Shown: piece after piece, positions 1-5,329 of the stretch
How positions within the stretch are numbered: position 1 is the stretch's first letter
Layout of the letters: every line of letters starts with the position of its first letter
NCBI GenBank assembly: GCA_011371465.1
Contig: DRQL01000237.1
Location: 1 to 6,583 of the forward strand
Direction: 5' to 3'
Length of the DNA: 6,583 bases
DNA from: Gammaproteobacteria bacterium
GTDB lineage: Bacteria > Pseudomonadota > Gammaproteobacteria > DSM-19610
Notes under the pieces: generated by a model
What the model saw: only the letters and a program-made list of their open reading frames with translations
The model's database searches: none
What the model was told of the DNA's origin: nothing
Made by a program: the position numbers and the translations under genes

Positions 1-213
1 CCTGGTGGTACTTCCTGCCTGGAGAATGCCGAGATCGATATGCGGACGATTGCAGGATATCTCGATGCCGTGATCGATGAAAAGGCCCTGCGGGAAGAGC
101 TGCCCGGTGTGGATGCGGAACACGGCGTCGAGGATTTCACCGGTCGCCTGCTGGATGCGGCCAGCCGCCCGATAGGGCGAATCAAGCGCCTGTTCCGAAA
201 ACTGAAAGGCTGA
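1..213 (+). CDS. 3' end of an unrecognised protein (5' truncated)
   Basis: Frame 1 is open from the first base to a TGA at 211-213 and gives the last 70 residues of a protein whose start lies outside the window. I do not recognise the family. The visible part starts PGGTSCLEN, continues as an acidic, probably helical stretch (residues 10-45), and ends in a strongly basic tail, RIKRLFRKLKG, which could be amphipathic. There are no membrane segments. The stop lies 9 nt before the ATG of the spermidine-synthase-like gene, so the two are probably co-transcribed. Codon use and base composition match the downstream genes, which supports a real coding region. No function is assigned. Confidence 0.7.
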   Translation, partial: PGGTSCLENAEIDMRTIAGYLDAVIDEKALREELPGVDAEHGVEDFTGRLLDAASRPIGRIKRLFRKLKG

Positions 214-222
214 GCCGTCACC

Positions 223-993
223 ATGAGCCTACTCTGGGAACGCACCGCGGGTGCTACGCATTACGAGGTGCGCCAGGCCGGACGCTCCCTGCGGCTGTAT
301 ACCAACGGGGTGCTGCACAGCCAGTACAATCCCGCCCGGCCGTTGACCGGCAGTGTCTGGGACCTGCTGTTCCTGCCGGTTTTTTTCTATCCGCCCGGTC
401 AGGTGCGCCGGGTGCTGGTGCTCGGTGTCGGTGGTGGTGCTGTCATACAGCAGTTGCGTCGCTTTGTGCGACCCGAGCGTATTGTCGGTGTCGACCTGAA
501 TGCCGTGCACCTGTCGGTTGCGCGTCGTTTCTTTGCGGTAAAGGGCCGGGATGTGCAGCTGGTCAGGGCCAATGCGGTAACGTGGGTGAGTCAGTACCGG
601 GGGGCACCGTTTGACCTGATCATCGACGACCTGTTCAGTGATGTGGATGGCGAACCGCAACGTGCGGTGTATGCCGACCGGGCATGGGTTGATTCGCTCC
701 GTGGCTGTTTGTCGGAGCAGGGCATGATTGTTGCCAACTTTGCATCGCGCCCCGAACTGATGATGTCCGCCTACCTGGGTAACGGAGCATCGCGACCGGG
801 CTTTCATTCAGGGTTTTATCTCAGCACCGGGCAGAATTACAACGCAGTGGGTGTGTTCCTGAACAAGCCGGCAACCACCCGGCAACTGCGTGAACGTCTT
901 CGCAAGGTGCCGCAACTCGATCCGCGCCGACGTGCCGCGCGACCAGGGTACCGTATACGCACCCTTAAGCTGGCCGGAGTGCAGCATGACTGA
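223..993 (+). CDS. spermidine synthase-like protein (methyltransferase fold)
   Basis: A 256-residue soluble protein of the polyamine aminopropyltransferase/SpeE-like superfamily. An N-terminal strand-rich part (about residues 10-45, with RSLRLYTNGVLHSQYN) precedes a Rossmann-type SAM-binding core. Motif I is VLVLGVGGGAV (64-74), the acidic residue ending strand 2 is D91 in IVGVDLNAV, and the motif around the active site is FDLIIDDLFSD (130-140). True spermidine synthases usually have a GGGDG-type motif I and a D-x-x-DP active-site signature. Here motif I is GVGGG and the DP is missing, so I do not call it speE: the substrate is unknown and it may be a methyltransferase-like relative. At 256 residues it is somewhat shorter than typical SpeE (about 280-300). 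ATG 223 is chosen because it follows the upstream stop by 9 nt, although the ribosome binding site is weak (GAG at 212-214). The 3' end overlaps the DUF2288 gene by 8 nt, suggesting translational coupling. Confidence 0.85.
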   Translation: MSLLWERTAGATHYEVRQAGRSLRLYTNGVLHSQYNPARPLTGSVWDLLFLPVFFYPPGQVRRVLVLGVGGGAVIQQLRRFVRPERIVGVDLNAVHLSVARRFFAVKGRDVQLVRANAVTWVSQYRGAPFDLIIDDLFSDVDGEPQRAVYADRAWVDSLRGCLSEQGMIVANFASRPELMMSAYLGNGASRPGFHSGFYLSTGQNYNAVGVFLNKPATTRQLRERLRKVPQLDPRRRAARPGYRIRTLKLAGVQHD

Positions 994-1297
994 CAGGGGA
1001 GGCACAACACAGGAACTGCACCGGCAAACCGCGCGGATTCACTGGCCGGAGCTGGAAGCGCATTTTGCCCGCGGTGTGGTGATACGCGTCGCGGCGGATC
1101 TCGACCTGGTCGAAGTGGCGGCCTGCTTTGCCGGCGACGACCGGGTTGCCGTGGAAAAATGGCTGGTATCCGGACAGATCGGGCACCTTGCTACCGGGGT
1201 TGCCGGGGAATGGAGCCGGACAGACCCCGAACTGTGGGCGGTGGTGGTGGCGCCCTGGGTGCTGGTACAGGAGAGCGCCGTTGAATCGCGTCCTTGA
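986..1297 (+). CDS. DUF2288 family protein
   Basis: A 103-residue protein that I recognise as DUF2288 from the order of its conserved blocks: ARIHWPELEAHFARG near the N-terminus, VAADLDLVEVA in the middle, a DDRVAVEKWLVSGQI segment, and the diagnostic PELWAVVVAPWVLVQE near the C-terminus. The molecular function of the family is not established. No signal peptide or membrane segment is seen, so it is probably cytoplasmic. The frame is open back to 890, but ATG 986 is the better start: it has GGAG at 976-979 six bases upstream and gives the usual short length of the family. It overlaps the end of the spermidine-synthase-like gene (stop at 991-993) by 8 nt, which implies co-expression. It is the last gene before the AT-rich intergenic region. 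Confidence 0.88.
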   Translation: MTDRGGTTQELHRQTARIHWPELEAHFARGVVIRVAADLDLVEVAACFAGDDRVAVEKWLVSGQIGHLATGVAGEWSRTDPELWAVVVAPWVLVQESAVESRP

Positions 1298-1306
1298 GGC
1301 AGTCCT

Positions 1307-1343
1307 ACTTATCCACAAAATCTGTGGATAAGTTTGTGGATGA
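1307..1343. promoter_or_regulatory. cluster of three DnaA boxes, two in a hairpin
   Basis: TTATCCACA at 1309-1317 and TGTGGATAA at 1323-1331 are both perfect matches to the DnaA box (consensus TTATNCACA) in opposite orientation, separated by 5 bp. A third box, TGTGGATGA at 1335-1343, has one mismatch and the same orientation as the second, 3 bp further on. The first two form a perfect 11-bp inverted repeat (1307-1317 with 1323-1333, loop AAATC). One inverted pair followed by a same-direction box within 35 bp recalls the three-box core of the E. coli DnaA-reactivating sequences DARS1 and DARS2. That likeness is inference from memory of the family. The box matches are seen directly. The hairpin lacks a following T-tract, so it is a poor terminator candidate. 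Confidence 0.6.
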
Positions 1344-1354
1344 ATCTGTGATTC
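1319..1354 (+). repeat. three degenerate 12-bp tandem repeats
   Basis: Three adjacent 12-mers align without gaps: AATCTGTGGATA (1319-1330), AGTTTGTGGATG (1331-1342) and AATCTGTGATTC (1343-1354). The second and third each differ from the first at three positions, and all three keep T-x-TGTG at positions 3 and 5-8. The first two contain DnaA-box sequence. The third keeps only TGTG, so it would be a weak binding site at best. A helical-turn-like period is typical of protein-binding arrays, including origin iterons, but three degenerate units could also have arisen by chance duplication. Confidence 0.45.
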
Positions 1355-1455
1355 GGGGCGCTTTCCGTGTTTTTTACCGGGCCGGCTTTAGATCGGCCAA
1401 TTTTCCGCCAATCCACTAAAATATATAAAATACAAATAGATATGGAAGTTATTTA

Positions 1456-1476
1456 AATATGACAAAAAGTCATATT
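1456..1476. repeat. 8-bp perfect inverted repeat, possible operator
   Basis: AATATGAC (1456-1463) and GTCATATT (1469-1476) are perfect reverse complements around an A5 spacer. The 13-bp centre-to-centre arm spacing would suit a dimeric helix-turn-helix repressor. It does not match the Fur, FNR, CRP or LexA consensus as I know them. It lies about 40 bp upstream of the candidate promoter of the lipoprotein gene. Without a T-tract it is not a convincing terminator. Confidence 0.4.
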
Positions 1477-1493
1477 GGTTTTGTCCTGTCATT

Positions 1494-1523
1494 TTCGCAC
1501 ATCGTGTTTTTGCTGTGTATAAC
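1494..1523 (+). promoter_or_regulatory. candidate sigma-70 promoter overlapped by a DnaA box
   Basis: TATAAC at 1518-1523 matches the -10 consensus at five of six positions and carries a TG two bases upstream of it (1514-1515 or 1516-1517). TTCGCA at 1494-1499 matches the -35 at four of six positions, with an 18-bp spacer. A perfect DnaA box, TGTGTATAA (1514-1522, reverse complement TTATACACA), covers the -10. If the promoter is used, DnaA binding would be expected to block it. The transcript would have a leader of about 95 nt before the lipoprotein GTG at 1628. The DnaA-box match is certain, while the promoter call is weak. Confidence 0.35.
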
Positions 1524-1627
1524 CACTTGCTTATATGCAAATACAGGATCTTTCTGCAGGCGGTAAGCGCCATAACGGGAGCGAAGTATTTATACTCTCC
1601 GGAACCACGGGAGGAAGGGAGATCGGC

Positions 1628-2200
1628 GTGTTTCGATGGGTTTTCTGGCTGGTGATCCCGGCCCTGTCCGCTTGCACGGGTTTACAGGTCTCTTCCGATT
1701 ACGACAGCGGTGCTGATTTTACGGTGCTGCGCGGTTACGACTGGCTGGCGCCAGCGAAAACTGCGCCCGGTGCGCCCGGTATCGCATGCGACCAACTGGA
1801 AGCAACCCGGGTGCGGGAGATTGTGGAAGCACAGCTGGCCCGCAAAGGCTACGTGCGGGACAGGCAGCACCCGGATTTCCTGGTCGCCTGCCAACTGGTG
1901 GTCGAGGACCGGGTATCGGTGACCCACGTAAACGAGTTGTACGGGTACGGGCCTGAATGGGGTAATCCGTACCGTCGCAATATCCGTCACTACAGTCCGC
2001 AGGGCGAGGTGGCGATGGTGAGCGAATACCGGCAGGGCACCCTGTTGCTGGATATACTCAGCGCCGCTGACCGACGGCTGATCTGGCGCGGTACTGCGAC
2101 CGGGGAGGTGTATCCCGGGCTGAACCGTGAGGCAAGGGAAAGACGATTGCGGGAAGCCGTGGAACAGGTACTGGCCCGGTTTCCACCGCCGAAAGAATAG
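1628..2200 (+). CDS. putative lipoprotein with DUF4136-like domain
   Basis: A 190-residue protein exported and lipid-anchored in the envelope. From GTG 1628 the N-terminus is a short signal peptide (VFRWVFWLVIPALSAC) with lipobox LSAC and the lipidation cysteine at residue 16. The residue after it is Thr rather than Asp, so outer-membrane sorting is expected by the usual Lol rule. The mature part looks like DUF4136: VSSDYDSGADFTVLRGYDWL after the cysteine, then VREIVEAQLARKGYVR, then HPDFLVACQLVVEDRV, and a C-terminal LLLDILSAADRRLIWRGTATGEV strand block. The family's role is not known. GTG 1628 is preferred over ATG 1535 because GGGAG (1617-1621) sits 6 nt upstream and because the longer form would bury the signal peptide behind 31 extra residues. 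It is followed after 10 nt by the small unrecognised gene, probably in one operon. Confidence 0.82.
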   Translation: MFRWVFWLVIPALSACTGLQVSSDYDSGADFTVLRGYDWLAPAKTAPGAPGIACDQLEATRVREIVEAQLARKGYVRDRQHPDFLVACQLVVEDRVSVTHVNELYGYGPEWGNPYRRNIRHYSPQGEVAMVSEYRQGTLLLDILSAADRRLIWRGTATGEVYPGLNREARERRLREAVEQVLARFPPPKE

Positions 2201-2210
2201 GAGCAACAGC

Positions 2211-2456
2211 ATGGGTGTTTCCATACGAGGCTTGATGATGGACCGCGGCGGTGTGGTGCAGGAGCGCTTCGCGGTCGTCTACGCGCCGAAAAAGAAGAAG
2301 CGCCTGCCGGCCAGTTGCGTCTGCCTGGTGGACAGCGAGCAGGCGGCCCTGGAAGCGTCCAGCCCGGACCGGCACCGGCACGCCGCGCTGGTTGCCGGGC
2401 CGTCCACTTCCTCCGAAAGTCAGCAGTTGTACTACCTGGTGCGCTGGCTGAACTAG
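2211..2456 (+). CDS. small unrecognised protein, 81 residues
   Basis: I do not recognise this family. The 81-residue product begins MGVSIRGLMMDRGGVVQERF, has a run of lysines in YAPKKKKRLPASC (about residues 29-41), a CxC (Cys41 and Cys43) next to LVDSEQAAL, a PDRHRHAALV segment, and ends LYYLVRWLN. No signal peptide or membrane helix is seen. The frame is open back to 2127, but ATG 2211 is clearly the start: AGGAG at 2199-2203 overlaps the stop of the lipoprotein gene and lies 7 nt upstream. This ribosome site and the 10-nt gap support co-translation with the lipoprotein. The following 174 nt (2457-2630) hold no gene that I can support. Confidence 0.72.
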   Translation: MGVSIRGLMMDRGGVVQERFAVVYAPKKKKRLPASCVCLVDSEQAALEASSPDRHRHAALVAGPSTSSESQQLYYLVRWLN

Positions 2457-2630
2457 TCCGCCGTGCCCGGCCCGTCCTGGCCAGGCCGAATAATAGCCTG
2501 TAAAAACAGAGGTTTGGGCCTGTGTGCGGCCAGCATTTACAGCCATTCAGTTAAGCGTGTCCACGCCGATAATAAGCATATTGATATCAACCAGTTATCG
2601 GCCCAGGCACGGAGGCGCCCGGTTCACGTC

Positions 2631-5318
2631 ATGTTTTCGGATCGATCCAAGTACATTATTGTCGGCGGGTTCAGCGCTGTCATGCTGCTGATGCTGGCGG
2701 TCATCCTGATCGGCTATACGCAAATGACGCAGAACATGCGCCTGTCGGAGCGACTGGTAAGCATCCAGGCAAAGAAGAACAGCCATGTGATGCTGATGTA
2801 CTCCGCCGTGCGCGAGCGCTCGGCCAGCCTGTTGCGCATGGTGGTCAGCGACGATCCGTTTGAACGGGACAACGAGTACCTTCGTTTCAATGAGCTGGCG
2901 ACGCAGTTTGTCGTCAACCGTGATGCCCTGTACGAGTTGCTCGAAACCCGGCGGGAAAAGGAATTTTTCCAGACCCAGCGGATGTTGACCGAAGCGTCGG
3001 CACCGCTCCAGGACCGGGTGGCCGCCTTGCTGATGGAAGATCGTAATGACGCGGCCATCGCATTGCTCCGGGACAAGGCCATGCCGGCGCAGCAGAAAGT
3101 GCTGGTCTTCCTGCACGACACGCTGGAGTGGCAGGAGCAGGAAGTAAAACATGCGATCGCACAGGCCTACAGCAGCGATCATGACACGGCCGTCGTCATG
3201 GGTTTTCTGGTGGTTGTTTCTGCGCTGATCGGTCTGGTCATCATTCGCTTCGTGGTGCGTAAGACCGCACTGGCCGAGCAGGCGCTGATTGCCAAGGTTA
3301 CGTTCGAGTCCATTGGCGATGCGGTGATTACCACCAACGTATCCGGCAGGATTGGTTACCTGAACCGGCGGGCGCAACAACTCACCGGCTGGGACGAAGC
3401 AGCCGTGCTGGGTCGTCCGCTGGACGAGGTGCTCCTGCTCGAAGCGGACGAGAGTCCTTCCGGGGTGGAAGACCGCTACCGGATGCGCACGGAATCCGGT
3501 GCGGAGCTCTGCGTGGATATGTCCAGGGCGCCTATACGTAACGATACCGGCCAGGAGCTTGGTACGGTGGTAATCCTGCGCGACATTACCCAGCGCAAGG
3601 AAGTCGAGGAGACCCTGCGCCGGAACGAAGAGCGTTTCGCGCTGATTACACGCGGCACCAACGACGGGATCTGGGACTACAACCTGGAAACCGGCGAGAT
3701 CTATTTCTCGGAGCGCTGGAAGACCATGCTGGGTTATGACGGTCACGAGTTCGGCAACACGTTCCACGCCTGGCAATGCCTGATCCACGAGAATGACCTG
3801 GGTACAATCCTGCACGCCTGGACCGAGTGCATGGCCGGCGCGACCCAGTCCTTTTCAGTCGAGTACCGCATGATCACCAAGGAAGGAGAGTGGAAGTGGG
3901 TGGAATGCCGTGGCCTGGTACTGTTGTCCGAACAGGGGGCACCCATCCGTCTGGCCGGTTCCCACACCGATATTTCACAGCGCAAGGCTTCCGAGGAGAA
4001 GCTGTTGTGGAGTTCCACGCACGACGGTCTGACCGGGCTGGTCAACCGTCATGCGTTCGAGCAGCGCCTGGATACGGAACTGCAGCAGGCGCGCCGCGCG
4101 GATGTGGAACACGCCTTGCTATATGTCGACCTCGATCAGTTCAAGGTGATCAACGATACCTGCGGTCACGTGGCCGGTGACCAGTTGCTGCGCCAGTTGT
4201 CGGCCCTGCTGGAGAGGAAGGTGCGGGGCTCGGATATGCTGGCCCGGCTGGGCGGGGACGAGTTTGCGGTGTTCCTGAAGGATTGCCCGGTTGCCAAGGC
4301 TGTCAGCCATGCCAACCTGATCCGGGAGGTGATTGAAGAGTACTGTTTCGTGTGGGAGAAACAGACCTTCAGGGTGGGCGCCAGTATCGGTGTGGTGGCG
4401 ATCAACCGTGCCAACGCATCCCGGAGCGAAGTGCTTTCGGCGGCGGACATGGCCTGTTACACGGCCAAGGAGCTGGGACGTAACCGGATTCACCTGTACC
4501 AGGAAAGCGATGACCAGATGGCGCTCCGGCATCGCGAGATGCACTGGGTGGCGCGTATCACCCGCGCGCTGCAGGACGAACGCTTTGTGCTGTATCGCCA
4601 GCCGATTGCACCGGTGGGCGGCCCGGGCAGTGCACCTTCGATGCAGGAAATCCTGGTGAGGATGCTGGATGAGAAGGGCGGGGTAGTGGCGCCCAACCTG
4701 TTTATCCCCGCAGCGGAACGCTATAATCTCATGCAGGCCATCGACCGCTGGGTGATCCGTAACCTGTTTGTGAAACTCGCCGAAGACTGCCGTAACGGTT
4801 GCCTGGAAGCCGGGCTGGTCACTACCGTCAACCTGTCGGGTTGCAGTATCAACGAAGAAGGGTTTCTCGATTTTATCAAGGAGCAGTTTGCGCGCTTTGC
4901 CATCGACCCGGGGTGGATCTGCTTCGAGGTGACGGAAACCGTGGCGGTTGCCAACCTGGCGCAGGCGGCGGTTTTTATCGAGGAACTCAAGGCGCTGGGC
5001 TGCCTGTTTGCACTGGATGATTTCGGCAGCGGCCTGTCATCGTTCGGTTATCTCAAGAACCTGCCGGTGGATTACCTGAAGATCGATGGCCAGTTTGTCA
5101 GGGACATGGTGGATGACCCCATCGATGCAGCAATGGTAAGCTCCATTAACCAGATCGGGCAGGTAATGGGTATGAAAACAATTGCAGAGTTTGTGGAAAA
5201 CGAGGCCATCCTGGCACGGTTGCGCGAGCTGGGTGTCGATTATGCCCAGGGCTACGGGATTGCGGGACCGGGTCCCCTGGACGAAGCGCAGCCGGAGCCG
5301 CTGAAATCGATCAGCTAG
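2631..5318 (+). CDS. membrane-anchored PAS-PAS-GGDEF-EAL c-di-GMP cyclase/phosphodiesterase
   Basis: An 895-residue inner-membrane sensor with both c-di-GMP-making and c-di-GMP-degrading domains. In order it has TM1 (about 9-28), a periplasmic all-helical region (29-185, four-helix-bundle-like), TM2 (186-208), PAS1 (219-323, ending DITQRK), PAS2 of the PAS_3 type (330-451, ending DISQRK), GGDEF (456-625) and EAL (640-885). The cyclase motif RLGGDEF is intact (GGDEF 541-545). An inhibitory RxxD site (R532-D535) lies five residues before it, predicting product inhibition. In the EAL domain the signature reads EIL (E673), and the other residues expected for catalysis are present: N734 (VNLSG), E766 and E769 (FEVTET), D796-D797 (DDFGSG), K817 (LKIDG), E853 (AEFVE) and Q873 (QGYG). 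Both activities are therefore plausible. The frame is open back to GTG 2463, but ATG 2631 puts TM1 at the N-terminus. No good ribosome site is seen, since GGAGG at 2611-2615 is 15 nt away. nnrS follows directly. Confidence 0.93.
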   Translation: MFSDRSKYIIVGGFSAVMLLMLAVILIGYTQMTQNMRLSERLVSIQAKKNSHVMLMYSAVRERSASLLRMVVSDDPFERDNEYLRFNELATQFVVNRDALYELLETRREKEFFQTQRMLTEASAPLQDRVAALLMEDRNDAAIALLRDKAMPAQQKVLVFLHDTLEWQEQEVKHAIAQAYSSDHDTAVVMGFLVVVSALIGLVIIRFVVRKTALAEQALIAKVTFESIGDAVITTNVSGRIGYLNRRAQQLTGWDEAAVLGRPLDEVLLLEADESPSGVEDRYRMRTESGAELCVDMSRAPIRNDTGQELGTVVILRDITQRKEVEETLRRNEERFALITRGTNDGIWDYNLETGEIYFSERWKTMLGYDGHEFGNTFHAWQCLIHENDLGTILHAWTECMAGATQSFSVEYRMITKEGEWKWVECRGLVLLSEQGAPIRLAGSHTDISQRKASEEKLLWSSTHDGLTGLVNRHAFEQRLDTELQQARRADVEHALLYVDLDQFKVINDTCGHVAGDQLLRQLSALLERKVRGSDMLARLGGDEFAVFLKDCPVAKAVSHANLIREVIEEYCFVWEKQTFRVGASIGVVAINRANASRSEVLSAADMACYTAKELGRNRIHLYQESDDQMALRHREMHWVARITRALQDERFVLYRQPIAPVGGPGSAPSMQEILVRMLDEKGGVVAPNLFIPAAERYNLMQAIDRWVIRNLFVKLAEDCRNGCLEAGLVTTVNLSGCSINEEGFLDFIKEQFARFAIDPGWICFEVTETVAVANLAQAAVFIEELKALGCLFALDDFGSGLSSFGYLKNLPVDYLKIDGQFVRDMVDDPIDAAMVSSINQIGQVMGMKTIAEFVENEAILARLRELGVDYAQGYGIAGPGPLDEAQPEPLKSIS

Positions 5319-5329
5319 GGGTTGCCTGG

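Larger units (their letters stand above)
1298..1627. other. AT-rich intergenic region with DnaA boxes
   Basis: No convincing gene lies in these 330 nt. The composition drops sharply: the stretch at about 1416-1460 is almost entirely A and T, while the flanking genes are GC-rich. Elements seen in order are the DnaA-box hairpin and 12-bp repeats (1307-1354), a T-run at 1370-1375, a weak GGCCG/CGGCC stem (1380-1398), the AT-rich core, an 8-bp inverted repeat (1456-1476), and a DnaA box overlapping a possible -10 element (1514-1523). The last 90 nt are more GC-rich and form the probable leader of the lipoprotein gene. The lipoprotein frame is open back to ATG 1535, but that upstream part does not resemble protein of the family. 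Confidence 0.7.

Noticed and set aside
1307..1333. Hairpin read as a rho-independent terminator of the DUF2288 gene
   Set aside because: An 11-bp AT-rich stem without a T-tract. The arms are DnaA boxes, which explains the symmetry better.
1380..1404. Possible terminator: GGCCG and CGGCC with a 9-nt loop, followed by AATTTT
   Set aside because: Stem of only 5 bp, a long loop and a short T-run that does not directly follow it. Too weak to call.
1388..1573. Minus-strand 61-codon frame in the AT-rich intergenic region
   Set aside because: No ribosome site or recognisable motif. Its Tyr/Ile/Leu-rich composition is what AT-rich non-coding DNA gives by chance.
1535..1627. N-terminal extension of the lipoprotein gene from ATG 1535
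   Set aside because: No ribosome site at 1535, and it would place 31 residues in front of a good lipoprotein signal peptide. GTG 1628 has a well-spaced GGGAG.
2476..2485. CCTGGCCAGG palindrome after the small gene
   Set aside because: No loop and no T-tract. Common in GC-rich DNA by chance.
2555..2566. GCGTG-TC-CACGC palindrome upstream of the c-di-GMP gene
   Set aside because: Only 5-bp arms, with no neighbouring promoter that I could support.
2463..2630. N-terminal extension of the c-di-GMP protein from GTG 2463
   Set aside because: It would add 56 residues without domain character ahead of TM1, and ATG 2631 puts the membrane anchor at the N-terminus.
2595..3815. Long minus-strand open frame (406 codons) opposite the c-di-GMP gene
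   Set aside because: It lies entirely within a gene with clear domains, is rich in His, Gln and Arg as expected of a high-GC antisense shadow, and shows no recognisable motif.
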